Assembly: GCA_013368445.1 (NCBI GenBank)
Contig: JAACJO010000011.1
Location: forward strand, 1,240,001 to 1,304,000
Direction of reading: 5' to 3'
DNA from: Leucocoprinus leucothites
Lineage: Eukaryota; Basidiomycota; Agaricomycetes; Agaricales; Agaricaceae
Length of the DNA stretch: 64,000 bases
Below, piece by piece: positions 37,658-49,805 of this stretch; positions within the stretch are counted from its first letter, which is position 1, and each line of letters begins with the position of its first letter. The translations under genes were made by a program, and so were the position numbers. The notes beneath the pieces are model-generated. The model saw only the letters and a list, made by a program, of their open reading frames with translations, made no database searches and was not told the origin of the DNA.

Positions 37658-39215
37658 ATGATCAGGCAATTCCTTGCGCTCTCGATACTTGCTCTTCATG
37701 GAATTCTAGTCGCGGGATTCACGAATCCGATTAAACAGAGTGGCCCTGACCCATTCATGGTGAGAATTGGTTTCTATGAACTATTGCAACTTGGAACTTA
37801 AGCCGCCTAATGCACTCCTCTGGTTAGGTTTATAACGATGGGTTTTATTACCTTACCACTACAACGGCTGTTGACATACAAATTACACGTGCCGCAACCA
37901 TCAACGAACTGAAGAGTGCGACGCCCAAAGTTATTTGGAAAGACTCTGATCCCTCAAGGTGTTGCAATTTGTGTACGCTCTTATCTTATCTTCCAGCCCT
38001 CTCTGATTATCTGATCCATAATATAAAGGGGCTCCGGAGATTCACTGGTAATATCTATGATCTTGCCGTTTCACTTGTCAGGATGGTGACCGGTCGAGGT
38101 TTTTAGGCAACCTAATGAGAGTGCTTGGTACATGTACGCTAACTTTTCTATTCATCTCACCCCCACAAACAAAAAACTGACATCTCTTCACAGCTACTAT
38201 GCTGCGGGTACCTCGGGCACTGTTGACAACCAGAGAATGCACGCCCTACGTGGCTCATCGGCAAATATCTGGGATTCTACCTGGAGCTACGCGGGTCGAT
38301 TTGTCCCTCCTAACCGAGATGCATACGCTATCGACGGAACGGTTCTCGTCGTCGGGTCGAATAGATACCTGGTATATTCCAGTTGGGACGGACCAAGTAC
38401 GTTCGTTTGGCTTCTTTAACTATCTCTCCATCTCCCGCTGGTCGCATTAATCGCGGTGTGCTAATAAACTTGTTTCTAGATCAATGTCTTTTCATAGCCC
38501 CGATGATTAACGCTACAACTGTAGGAGACTGTGTCAAAATCTCGACACCGACATTGCCTTGGGAAATGGTTGGTTTGAATGTGAACGAGGGGCCAGGTGC
38601 GTATTCCCTTGTCTTGTATATTTTGTCCTCAGTACAAATTTGATTATCGCGTGCGGATAGCGGCACTCCACCATGAAGGACGTACCTGGATCATCTACTC
38701 GGCTTCGTACTGTGATGGCACAGGATATAAACTGGGTCGACTGGAACTCACTGGGACCGATCCCTTGGACCCAAATTCCTGGACCAAATTCGGGGAGCCG
38801 GTGTTTGAGAGTGCTAACGGGTAAGGAACCTCCCTGTCGCCTCCATACATAAACACTGACCTTCTGATTTTTAGGAGCTTCCAGGTAGGATTTTGAACCT
38901 GATAAGCTATCCAAAACCAATGCTGATGGTGGTTTCTCTCTGTGGCGCCAATACTAGCCTGGCCATAATGGATTCTTTGAGTCCCTCTGGGAATGAGAAT
39001 TGGATCGTATATCATGCCAATGATGTTACACCTGGAAAATGTGATGGAAGCAGGCATACTTTGACCCAACCGTATGTATAGCTTTTGTTTATCTCACAAG
39101 AGTCGGAGCTGATATTCATGTTTTGTCTGGCTGTAGGTTTGGTTGGAACTCTGACGGGACACCTAACTTTGGTGCACCAAGACCTTTGTCGGACGATATT
39201 CCTGAGCCACAGTAG
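37658..39215 (+). CDS. secreted GH43-family glycosidase (arabinofuranosidase/xylosidase type) with a frame conflict near the 3' end
   Basis: This is a five-bladed beta-propeller glycosidase acting on plant cell-wall arabinan or xylan side chains. A signal peptide (MIRQFLALSILALHGILVAG) precedes GFTNPIKQSGPDPFMVYNDG, holding the catalytic-base Asp (GPDPF). Later come DPSRCCNLWAPEIHW (WAPEIHW from a 19-nt exon), SAWYIYYAAGTSGTVDNQRM, DAYAIDGTVL (pKa-modulating Asp) and NVNEGPAALHHEGRTWIIYS (general-acid Glu). A 10-nt exon (38875-38884, SFQ) leads into PGHNGFFES, the family's metal-site His motif. Then the frame fails: SPSGNENWIVYHAND follows in a different frame, so the two conserved segments cannot be read together (about 38975-38985). 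Skipping the 10-nt exon restores an open frame but deletes PGHN. The gene ends FGWNSDGTPNFGAPRPLSDD plus a few residues. It is either a recent pseudogene, a sequence error, or real alternative splicing. Confidence 0.8.
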
Positions 39216-39634
39216 ATAATGAATCCACCTCGTACATTATTTAGATGAAATCTCGACAAGTTCAATTGCATCCCCGGTCTTTACTGACCTTGACATTCGG
39301 CTGGACCCTCCGGGGCAGTACCCAATCCCCATGTTGCTTTGAAAATGACCTTTTCTGGCCGTACTTCTGATCCCCATGGAACCTGATCTTGGGCAGTACT
39401 ACTAGGTCTGTCACAAGACACATATACCTGAACTAGGTTAAACCGATAAGTGCCCTCCATAAACGCTATATGCCAAGTGCAGCTCGTCTAACTGTATAGC
39501 CTTCATCAATACGTCATAATAGTGGGCCTACTCAGTGTGGCGTATCGATCGGGTATTTAGTCACACAGCCCGAGCCTTTAAGTACCACGACTCTATTCCT
39601 CATTATACATATCGCTTCTGCAACCACCCACTAG

Positions 39635-41246
39635 ATGTCCTCTGTCTTTGGCTATCTCAAGAGCATCTATTCTGCTAGTAGCTTAAATTCGAGATTCGAC
39701 GGTCACCTCTTGGGTCTCCCTAACGAAATTCTCTCTCAGATATACTGGAACCTTGATTATCGAGCTCTATTAGCTATCGAACGAGTTAGTATCACTTATT
39801 CTAATGATGCGTTACGAAAGACCTAACGCTCAGATAAAGACATGTAGGAAATTCTATGCCATCACAAACACGCGCTACTTCCTGGACAAACTATGCACTG
39901 GACTTCATTCAAAACCTGGAATCCGGGTGCCACTCTTTGAGTTTGATGACGATGATCTGTACTGCAAATCACTGGACCAACTCAAACAATATGCGTTAAA
40001 GACGCTACGGAATCATGACGAGTGGTTATCTCTCTCTCACAAGTTTCGTGCACGTCAAGTAGACTCTCCAAGCGCGGAATGGCGAATGTTCGAACTCCTC
40101 CCTGGGGGCAACTGGCTATTTGGGACTACTACCAATGGAAAAGCGTCTATGCTTAACTTGAACTATGAGCGAAATAACGTTTACCCCATTTCCTTGGACG
40201 CGGAGGTGGATTTAATTATCCAAGACGCCACATTATGGATCAAGGAAAATCAAGTTGACTCAACGTTCGCTTTCAGGATCGCTGTCTTCCCAAGGGTGAC
40301 GAACGAACTAGGTATGTTTCTATCAACCCTTGTCCTCGACACGAGAGAATGACGAAATGTCGCCGTGGCACAGAACAGAACCGCGTGCTTATCTTTGAGA
40401 TCACCCACAAATTTGTATTCCCTTGTCTGCACCGCTTTTCAGCCAGGCTACAGGCCAAAGTCTACAACTGTCCTTCGCTCCCTGGTGTCCTATGCTCTGT
40501 GCTACTTTCGGAGGACTACCTAGTTCAGTTTTGTAAATGGAGGTCTCAAGGCGACATCAGGAAATTCACTCTTCGACTACATCGCATCTTCAACAATCAG
40601 AAACACTGCACCAACTTCACTGACAGGGATTTTGAACTTGACGGGATGGTGAGTGATCCTAGTGATCCTATTCGACTAGAATGAATATTAACGCTTTTCT
40701 TAGCCATTTTTCTTACCGAATAATCGTCTTGGCATTGTTACACTAGCCTCTATCGACATTTTCGCCATCAATGAATCAACCGACAAAAGAACTCCCAAGC
40801 TGAAGATGCTTCACCGTATTCAAGCGGAAATATATCCACACCACTTGTCACGCCCATTTGTAGGAAGCCAGGTAACTTATCTGGTCGGCTCAAGGCTCCG
40901 TGAACAAGGCTTGCACCATCTACAGCTCATTACGATTCGTCATGATTCTGCCATACCGACTATCAGGGATATAGGATCATTGGAATCAAGCTCTTGGAAC
41001 TCGGGGCACGTGAAGTATGGTCCTCTGGCCTCCGTCTTTTTGCAGAAGGAGGGTTGCATCGAGGTGGCTAGCTATGATATATTCTCGCAACACCACCCTA
41101 TCTTCCAACGCAAGCGCCACATGTTAATAAACACTTTGAACGCTCCGTATGGGTCTATGACCGTAGTTGGCCTTGATAACAATATCGGTCGAGTGGTTGT
41201 GAGGCTTGGTAGTACAGGAAAGTTACTAGTGATGGATCTCAATTGA
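39635..41246 (+). CDS. F-box protein
   Basis: Four exons encode about 480 residues. The start is the ATG at 39635. The F-box lies at about residues 22-60: HLLGLPNEILSQIYWNLDYR, ALLAIER, joined across an intron to TCRKFYAITNTRYF. F-box proteins bring substrates to SCF ubiquitin ligases through Skp1. The remaining sequence has no repeats I can name, but short beta-rich segments such as FELLPGGNWLFGTTTNGKAS, RVLIFEITHKFVFP and MTVVGLDNNIGRVVVRLGST could form a propeller-like substrate domain, as in many agaricomycete F-box families. The introns are GT...AG, start at the ATCGAACGA, GAACTAG and GGGATG exon ends, and preserve frame. It lies 290 nt upstream of the coatomer gene on the same strand. 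The target is unknown. Confidence 0.75.
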
Positions 41247-41535
41247 TCTGGACTGCCAGAATGTAGAATATCTAGTACTCCAAATTATAGTAGTAACAGT
41301 TAGTTCCTGGATGTAGTGAGAGGACGTGTGGACCATGATAAATTCCCTTGGCCATAGAGAGAGTTGTCTTCAAGTAACATTTTCTGTTCGTATACGCGAA
41401 TTTTGCATGGTGCTCACCTCGCAATAATATAGTCCACAGCCAATGTTTATATGACCGTGATGTGATGAGGACACGTCGCGTGCATAGATTTTCCCACGAC
41501 TACATTTCCCCCTCCTTATCCTGACCACGTCCACC

Positions 41536-44500
41536 ATGTCCGCTTCGGACCCTTCCTGCCACACCGTCGTATTCGAGAGCAGTGCAGAGTATCCTAGTGT
41601 CCAGGAACTCAGATCTGGTCTTGAGAAGGGCTCCGATGAGGTCAAAATCGAAACATTGCGTAAAATCATTACATCCACCATCAATGGCAATCCTCAGGTG
41701 GGTTTGTGAGATATTCGACGAGATGCAGATTACTGAAGGGAAATAACTTATGCAGCCAACGTTAATGATGCCCATCATTCAATATGTTATGCCTTCACGG
41801 AATAAACAGCTCAAAAAGCTCCTGCATTTCTATTGGGAGGTCTGTCCAAAATATGACGACAACGGCAAGCTCAAGCAGGAGATGATTCTGGTCGTGTGCG
41901 TTCTTCACGTGTCATTCAGCTTCGAGGGCACTGATCCAGGCTCATTTCTAGTAACGCTATCCGTAATGACCTGGTCAGTCTTTAGCTCGATCTGAGCTAC
42001 TCACCCATATTAATATTACTTTTCAGCAACACCCCAACGAATACATCCGCGGTGCAACGCTACGATTTCTTCAGAAGATTGCTAAAGATGCCGAGCTCCT
42101 TGAACCTCTTATCCCTACCTGCCGGTCGTGCCTCGAGCATCGACACTCCTACGTCCGCAAGAACGCTGTCTTCGCCGTTTATTCCATCTATCGCGAATTC
42201 GAGCACCTTATACCCGATGCCCCAGAACTCATGTACACGTTCCTCATCGCCGAAACTGATTCAACATGTAAAAGAAACGCGTTTGTTTTCTTGGCACACT
42301 GTTCGATGGAGAAGGCGGTGGAATATGTCTCGAGCATTTATGATACGATCCCCGGTTTGGATGAGGCATTGCAGATGAGCATCATTGAGGTAATCAGAAT
42401 GGACTGTAAGAATGACTCTGCACATCGGGTACGCACCACTTCTAACTCATTGACTTCTGTTTTTGATGTGTTTGCAACACAGGCACGCTGGATTCGTTGC
42501 ATTCTGGAGTTGTTGAACGTGACGTCTCATGCAGTCAAATATGAAGCCGCAACAACGCTTACAACACTCACTCAAAACCCTGCTGCAGTCAAAGGTGCGC
42601 CGAATTTTCAATTACCGTCAGACTTGGCTCATGCGATCCCTCATAGCCGCTGCTTCTTGTTTGATCACCCTTGTTGTCAAAGAGTCGGATAATAATGTCA
42701 AGCTCATTGTTTTGGATCGCATCGAGAACCTCCGTTCTAAGCATGGCCCTGTCATTGACGGACTTGTAATGGATCTACTTCAGGTTTTGTCTAGGTATGG
42801 TCTCTACTTGTGATGTGTTCCTTTCATCTAATCGACCTCTTTTATTACCAGCGCTGACATAGAAGTGCGACGTAAGGCCATGAGCATCGTTCTAAGCATG
42901 ACATCGAGCAGGAATGTGGAAGAAGTTGTACTCTTCCTCAAGAAGCAGCTTCAAAGGACCCAAGAGGCCGACTTTGAAAAGGTTTTACCCCACCCATTCC
43001 AATATCTGACAGTGTTCTGACTTTCGGTCTATCATCAGGCACCAGAATACCGCCAACTGCTCATCCAATCTATCCACGTTACTGCTATCAAGTTCTCAGA
43101 GGTCGCGGCAAGCGTCGTGCACGCCCTTATGGAATTCCTTGGAGACACCAATAACCCATCGGCCCTCGATGTCGTAGCGTTTGTCCGGTATGTATGGCCC
43201 TCAGTTAATCAAATAACCAGACTCATCGAACATACGCAACAGCGAGGTCGTCGAAAAATTCCCCGCTCTCCGAGTTTCCATCTGCGAAAAACTCATTGCC
43301 ACCCTCCCCGAAATCAAGTCAGGGAAGGTCTTCCGTGGCGTGCTCTGGATCATTGGTGAATATGTTGAAACACTTCCAGCAATCGCCGAAACGATGCGCG
43401 AGATTCGCAAAGTGCTGGGTGAAATACCCATTCTAGCCTCAGAACAACGACTGTTGGATGAAGCTGGAGGTGAAGTCACCGCAAACGAGGAGGGAGAGGA
43501 GAAGGAGAAAGAAAAGGAAAAAGCCAAAGCCGAGGGTACTGGTCGTCCGAGGGTCTTGGCTGATGGAACCTATGCTACTGAAACTGCTTACACGAGCGGC
43601 GCTACTGCTCGATTAGAAGCCGTCAAGGCCGCAGCTAAGCCTCCTCTTCGAAGTGAGCCCTATGTGCACTTGAATTTCTTCTTGATTTTGACAATCGTTT
43701 TTCAGCGCTCCTCCTTGGTGGCGACTTCTTCACTGGATCGGTCCTCTCCTCTGCTCTTACAAAACTCGTCCTCCGCTTCACCGACCTCTCGTCAGACGCC
43801 ACCGCTTCTAATGCACTTAAAGCTGAGGCCATGCTCGTCATGACTTCGATCATTCGTGTTGGCCAATCCAAATTCGTGACGATCCAGATTGACGAGGATT
43901 CAAACGAGCGGATCATGAATTGTATACAGACACTGAGCGAGTTGGATGTTGAGGAACAGAGGCCGATCCTAAAGGAGGTGTTCCTGGATGACACCAAAAA
44001 AGCGTTTGAGAAGATGCTGACTGCACAGGAGGTATTTCTAGCCACTTGACACTTTGACGTTGATCAGCTGAACAATTGTTAATCAGAAACGTGCAGCAGA
44101 AAAAAAGGAAGCAGAGAGCAAAAAGGCTGCTATTGTTCAAGTAGATGACTTGCTTACGTTCCGTCAATTCTCAAAGAAGACGGCGGATGACGCGATTGAT
44201 GTATATCTACTCCTTCTGCCCTCTTTCAGGATCTCTTATTCATACCCGTTGACAGTACGACGAGGATGTTGGCCGTGCCACTGGCGCTGCTGAAGTGCAG
44301 GAAGACTTCATGTCCAACCTGAGTCGTATCACACAGCTGACCGGTTCGTCGTTCTGTAGTTGCCGTTATTTCACAGGCTTAGCGTCTAGTCTATAGGTTT
44401 CTCCGATCCCATCTATGCAGAAGCTCTTGTCAAAATGCACGGTTTTGATATCATGCTCGGTGCGCCCTTTCCTCGGTTCTCACCCCATTTTCAGCTTGAC

Positions 44501-45370
44501 ATACCGTGAAATAGATGTCCTCCTTGTCAACCAAAGCTCCAACACACTCCAAAACCTTTGCCTTGATTTCGCCACGTTAGGAGACCTTAAAATTGTTGAG
44601 CGTCCCTCAGTTTACACGATTGCCCCGCATGGTTTCCAAAGCATCAAAGCAACAATTAAAGTTTCATCAACCGAAACCGGCGTCATATTTGGTAGCATAC
44701 TTTGGGAAGGACCGAATCTCTCGGAGCAGTGTGTGATACTGAACGATATACATATCGACATTATGGATTACATCAAACCGGCTCACTGTAACGAGGCTCA
44801 GGTCAGTTCTGAATCATACGGCATTTGTTTATACTCCTGATGCTCATTGTGCCCTCTAGTTCCGCAGTATGTGGACAGAATTTGAATGGGAGAACCGTGT
44901 CAACGTCAACTCTTCACTTTCGTGAGGATGCTCCAATTTCACCGACTGTGCTCTATTGACTCCGCTCCTTTTTCTCAGTGATCCCCGTGAATACCTTCAA
45001 CAAGTCATGAAGGTGACAAACATGGCCTGCTTGACACCTGACGGTGCGCTGTCGGGCGATTGTGACTTCCTGTCGGCGAATATGTATGCTCGTAGTTTGT
45101 TCGGTCAGTCACTTACCTTGTAACCGCACCACACAAGCTGACTCGCGTGGTTCATCTGATATCAGGGGAAGACGCGCTTGCCAATCTGAGCATCGAGCGG
45201 ACAGAAGCGGGTACTATTACAGGTCACGTCCGCATCCGTAGTAAGACGCAGGGAATCGCCCTCTCGCTTGGCGATAAGATCACAATGGGTGAGTTATATC
45301 TTCTGTTAAATTCCGGCCATCCTCATCCTCCTTTTCAGCTCAAAAAGACAGCAAGCCTCTCTCCGTATAA
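41536..45370 (+). CDS. SEC26: coatomer subunit beta (COPI)
   Basis: Beta-COP is a core subunit of the COPI coat that drives Golgi-to-ER and intra-Golgi vesicle transport. The ATG at 41536 begins [20 protein letters not shown]. The N-terminal HEAT-repeat trunk has [60 protein letters not shown] and [20 protein letters not shown]. Next come a charged linker rich in E and K (about residues 470-500), [14 protein letters not shown], and the appendage region with [40 protein letters not shown] and [20 protein letters not shown]. The last exon gives [10 protein letters not shown] and TAA at 45368-45370. There are many introns, and one exon is only 22 nt (VNAIRNDL). Length is about 950-1,000 residues, normal for the family. 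It lies between the F-box gene and the convergent PUF gene. Confidence 0.97.
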
Positions 45371-45992
45371 CTATTGTACTCATAGACTAATACAATTGAT
45401 TTCCTCCCATAAACGTCTCGATGCGTAAAACAGTGGCAATTTGACTTGCCATGAGTCTATTTGATGCCATGTGTGTTGTGAGATATGTACAGGGCTATCT
45501 AACGTCAATATGTAAAAATGCAAATAGCAAGCGAAAGAGTGTGAGGTAACATGTGCGTCGAACTGCGAGGCGATCATACCGAGAGGTACTAATAGACACG
45601 GATATGTGAAGCGAAGAGAGTGCAAATCTATGAAACAGCGGCAAATGATGCGAGAAGGATGTGGGTGAATGAAATAAGAATAGAAATGCACAATGCAGAA
45701 ATAATTGATAAAGGAACACAAAATGTCGGAAAATGCGCGGAAGTACAGAATCTTGTAAGCATACTTGGTAGTTCAAAAGGTGGAGGCTCAGTTGGGAGTC
45801 TTGTTGCGAGTTGCGATATGGGGATGGTTTTGTTGTTGTTTTCTGATGCAAGCGAATTGATGTCCGTGTTCAAATGCAGATTATTGATGATGCAGATCGA
45901 TGAAGTAGTGAGGCAGGCCGAGATATCATGCAGAAAAATCGATGTTTTGAGATTGCTCCAGAATAATTTTGGGATAAGAGCGTCGAGGGAAT
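45371..45992. other. convergent 3' region between coatomer beta and PUF genes
   Basis: The two flanking genes run towards each other, so this 620-nt spacer should hold both terminators and 3' UTRs. The open frames inside it on both strands are long but have no domain and overlap the UTR space of either gene. Confidence 0.5.
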
Positions 45993-48728
45993 TCAGTAAC
46001 CGTAATACGCACGCTGGGAGAATATTTAGTAGCGTTCCTCGTGATGGAGAAACAAGTAGCTTACCATGCGATCGCTAGCATCGAGTCCCAGCATCAGCAC
46101 AGAACTCCACCGCGACAGATCATAAATTTGACTTACAACAACCAGATGACCTTAGAACCAGTCTTGCACCCACGTAGGGTCACGATATGACCCCTGATGC
46201 ACTCATACAGAAGGGCTCTTTGATCCTTGTCGGCCTGAGAATTCATCAATACACGTTCATGAAACATCATGATCGGAGCTCACAGTGGGCAAAACGCTGG
46301 CGATAAGTTGGCTGCCAGTCACAGAAAGGGCGAGGTCGACGATCATTGCCCGCCGAGCACTGTATACATGGGGTTCAGGTCACTCTTTCCGATCAGGAGG
46401 CACCACACGTACCCCCTTGCAGGCTCACACATGCGCTTTACGACACGGTCGAGTGTTTCCTTACCCCCTTCTTTCAGGGCCTTTGTGACGGACTTGGAAC
46501 CTTGCTCATTGGTGGCGAACTCAAGCAGCCCTTCCAAAAGGTGATCAAGGGTCATATGACGATGTTTTTCAGAGCCGTGTTCAAGGACTAAGAACGACAT
46601 AAGTTTCTCATCAGAAGATGATGTGGAAAACAACAGACTATGTTGAATGCAATAAGAGCCCCATTGGTTCTTGGCAACTTCACCAAAAATGGCGGCGCCT
46701 TGGTTCAATAATTCATCCACGATACCGTCTTTGGCCTCCGGCTCCAGGTTTTCAAAGGCGTGCTGCAAGTATCAAATTAGGATATTTATATTACGAGTAA
46801 CTTGCGCAGTATACCTGGACGACAAGGGAGCCTGTTTCATGACAAGCGAGGGAGGCCCATTTGCCCTTCAAGGACTTGTTGACGCTGTAGTATTTTTTAG
46901 AATACGACAGTTAACTCAGAAGTCGAATAACGCACAATGCAAATATAGGTGGGGCAGGTGGCGTCCAGGAGATCTCCATGATCTGGGGCTGGTGAGTGGG
47001 AGGAATCGATAGTAAACTTGGCTAGCTCACCTTGCTCCAGACATGTGATGCATGCTTGTTTACCAGGGTTTGAGCTGGATCTCCCAGAAGGAGTTCGGAG
47101 ACAATGAGAAGGCGAATATCCTCTTCGCAGTCGAGAGCCTTTTGTAGAACATGGCAGCCATAGCAATTAGTGGCCAAATCAACGATGCGCCCCCTAAAAA
47201 AAAGTGTCAAGATATGTAACCTTGAATTTGAATGATAGCCTTACCTCATACAGCTGACGATTTTCCTTCTCTCCTCGGCGGTAGAAGCGGCCTCTAAGCA
47301 TCGTTGAACTGCCCAGTTACCGAAGCTAGCGATCATCAGTTTTGATCAAAACTCACAAACGACTCATCAGCTCACCGGTGAGCCATCATCTCAAAACCGC
47401 GAGCACAGATAGCGTCAACAATTTTTGAACGTTCCTCTGCATCGGCGACCTTGAGTTTTTGCTGAAGGAATATAGAGGCCTGCTGATCCGACGACTTGAT
47501 AATACGAGAGACGAAAACGTGGTACGGCGGTGAGGAGGAAGGGTGGAGGAGCGACAAGAAGTTGATCGGCTAATTTTATATGAGTATGAATCTTTGAACG
47601 CCGAACTTGTAAAGGAATCGATTATTTACCTCATGAGCGGCCTGGGAGGGCTGTGGTGGAGAAGGTTGTTGATGCATGAGCGTAGAGTGCAGTGGCTCAT
47701 TATGTCCAATCTGATTTAAATTGAAGTCTAACGCTGACTTCTCGCTGGGAAGGCGCCAGTCGGGGTGCAAGGCTAAATGTTGCTGAGAAAGCGGTTGTTG
47801 AGTAAGACGCCAGTCCATGTGTGGAAGGCGATTGGATTCTTGAACGCGACGTGGCAATGGAGAGCTGTAAATTGATTGTGTATTAGACGGTGAAGTGTTG
47901 GAGAAAAGATTGTGTAGGCTGTGGGTCTGTGGCGCAGGGGTTGGTGCTTCAGAAAAGGGCTGAAATGGCGGTATGCCAGACGACGAAGAATGGGGTAGGC
48001 CATAACGAAGGTTTCCAGGAGCGACTTCGAAAGTGTCACTCAGTTTGACAGGTGTAGTCTGTTGATCGAATAGCAAAGAGGAAGAAGGCGTCAAGGACAG
48101 GCTATGGGCCGAGTCGTACGGAGACTGGCCCGGATTTTTCGGGTCGAATTGAGCTCGAGCAGGTGAAAGGTCAGTCGGCGTGAGCAACGCCGAAGACACT
48201 GATGCAGGAGAAAAATCAGGAGAATTGTGGTTTACGTCAAGGTTAAGCTGAGGCTTTTTGGCAAAAGGAGCGGGAGAGTTGAGATTAAGAGTGCGAAGGA
48301 GCTGCTCAACATGCTAGGAAATAAGAATAAAGCGATGACGAGTGAGAATATGCGCTTTGAGATGAAATTTGATAGCATATACTCACAGTATCTTCATACT
48401 CTGGGCTGTTTTTCTTCCTACCGTCGCCGATGGCACCGATATCTTTATTGGAGTGGGTCATCATGTTCAACGACCCAAAGACATCCTCGCGACTGATCAA
48501 AGGCAAACTGGTAGCAAGTTTTTGGAGGTTGGCAAGGCCGTGAAGATCGGCAGTATCTCGTTCAGCTGCACGAGAGAACGACTCGAGAGCCCGAGGCCAG
48601 GCAGTCCCCGACGGTTGTGGCTGAGGAGCCCAGATGGAAGCACCCAAACCAGCACTCGATTGGCGAGAACGAGGTGGACTGGAATCATACAGAGGCAGGA
48701 ACTTGGAAGAATCCTGGGGAAGAACCAT
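45993..48728 (-). CDS. PUF (Pumilio-homology) RNA-binding protein
   Basis: PUF proteins bind 3' UTR motifs and repress or localise mRNAs. The ATG at 48726-48728 begins MVLPQDSSKFLPLYDSSPPR. Exons 1 and 2 (48728-48387 and 48313 to about 47630) are disordered, Ser/Pro/Gln-rich. The Pumilio domain follows as successive repeats: VFVSRIIKSSDQQASIFLQQ, FEMMAHRFGNWAVQRCLEAA, GRIVDLATNCYGCHVLQKAL, AQTLVNKHASHVWSKIMEIS, ASLACHETGSLVVQHAFENL, EVAKNQWGSYCIQHILEHGS, LEFATNEQGSKSVTKALKEG, MIVDLALSVTGSQLIASVLP, then RGCKTGSKVIWLFDRMRAYY and GY. The RNA-contacting helix positions deviate from canonical in several repeats (for example SHVWS), so base specificity may differ from classic PUMs. A 10-nt exon (46065-46074) lies before the last 21-nt exon. 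The target RNAs are unknown. Confidence 0.93.
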
Positions 48729-48808
48729 GGCGAGCTGCTTGTGAAGATGGTAGTGGTAGAGGAATAAGAGGCGATATTGGTTGCTTTGAATTTTTTATAC
48801 ACATCGCG

Positions 48809-49425
48809 ATGCGCTGCTTCTTTCCTGGCATCACATTCCATTTTCAGCCATACTCCTACTTCAACGAGAACTCCTTCCCACGTCTCATGTAAGCTACTTG
48901 CGAGCTTGTTACCATCGACGGAATCCCCGACACAGATGCAGAGCGAGAGTACACAAGGGGACTATTGCCTTGCGATATTGTACTTCAGCTAAATCCAATT
49001 TAAGCCACACCTTAATTATGCTCAGGGTCGTGTCCGTATCGAAGCGATCAAACACGAGCCTCGCACGAGCCCAACGTGGATGCAGTATTCGGCACCACGT
49101 TCATGAACTCGCTCAGCCTGTACTGTTCTATGATATTATTATTCCCAGCGAGTGCACCTCAAAAAGTCCCCCAGATCCAGTCAAAGCAGGGAGACCAACT
49201 GTGTTCACCACTCCATCACGATTCTTTGACTTGGGATGCAACCCGCCAAACGACCCTCCAGACCGCGAGCCTGAACCGGTTCCAGTATGGATCTGTATGG
49301 ATTGCACAGTCCACTCGGGAGATTTGATTTTACAAGTCATCCAGTCCTCAGGGACGGCGGAGACATTGCATGAGATCAAAGTGGCGTATCAGATTAACTG
49401 GCTCGGGAAGGCTGTAGAACAATGA
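48809..49425 (+). pseudogene. uncharacterised, possibly decayed gene with conflicting frames
   Basis: The region is protein-like but does not give one clean frame. Starting at the ATG at 48809, PYSYFNENSFPRLM meets TAA (48890-48892). The same frame continues as CELVTIDGIPDTDAEREYTR, GLLPCDI, and after a plausible intron (gtacttcag...gctcag) GRVRIEAIKHEPRTSPTWMQ then YSAPRS and another stop. A different frame from about 49040 to the TGA at 49425 is fully open: VLFYDIIIPSECTSKSPPD, FFDLGCNPPNDPPDREPEPV, GDLILQVIQSSGTAETLHEI, ending LGKAVEQ. No simple GT...AG choice joins all segments. It could be a pseudogene with frameshifts, or a gene whose introns I have misplaced. I do not recognise a family. 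It is divergent from the PUF gene, 80 nt away. Confidence 0.3.
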
Positions 49426-49805
49426 TTGAGAATCTCTCAGGATCTTGTACAACCCCACTCGAGACTAGACTGGTGTGATATATGACCATCGCATGGAGAC
49501 CAGTAGCTTGATCTTGGCCCAATCATGTCAAGCGGAGATGAAATCGCGTGGTCTTTCCAAATCCGTTCACTGTTCGCGGCGCCCGTGTTCGCCAGTCAGA
49601 GTGGTCACCAGGTTTGCTGGGAAGTTGTAAGGTAAGCCAGGGTCTCGTTCGACAAAGGAACCCAAGATGTCATGAGCGGGGCTGGATACAGGGCGGCCGA
49701 TGAGAAAAGCCAACCAAACTCACGTCAAGATCCCGAGTGGTTCAGAAGACCCTGTGAGTGCATGTGCAAACTCGCCGTTACTAATGTCGACAGCAGCCAA
49801 CCAAG

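Noticed and set aside
45620..46078. 152-codon plus-strand frame antisense to the PUF 3' exons
   Set aside because: It overlaps the conserved terminal PUF exons on the other strand and the shared 3' UTR space, with no domain of its own.
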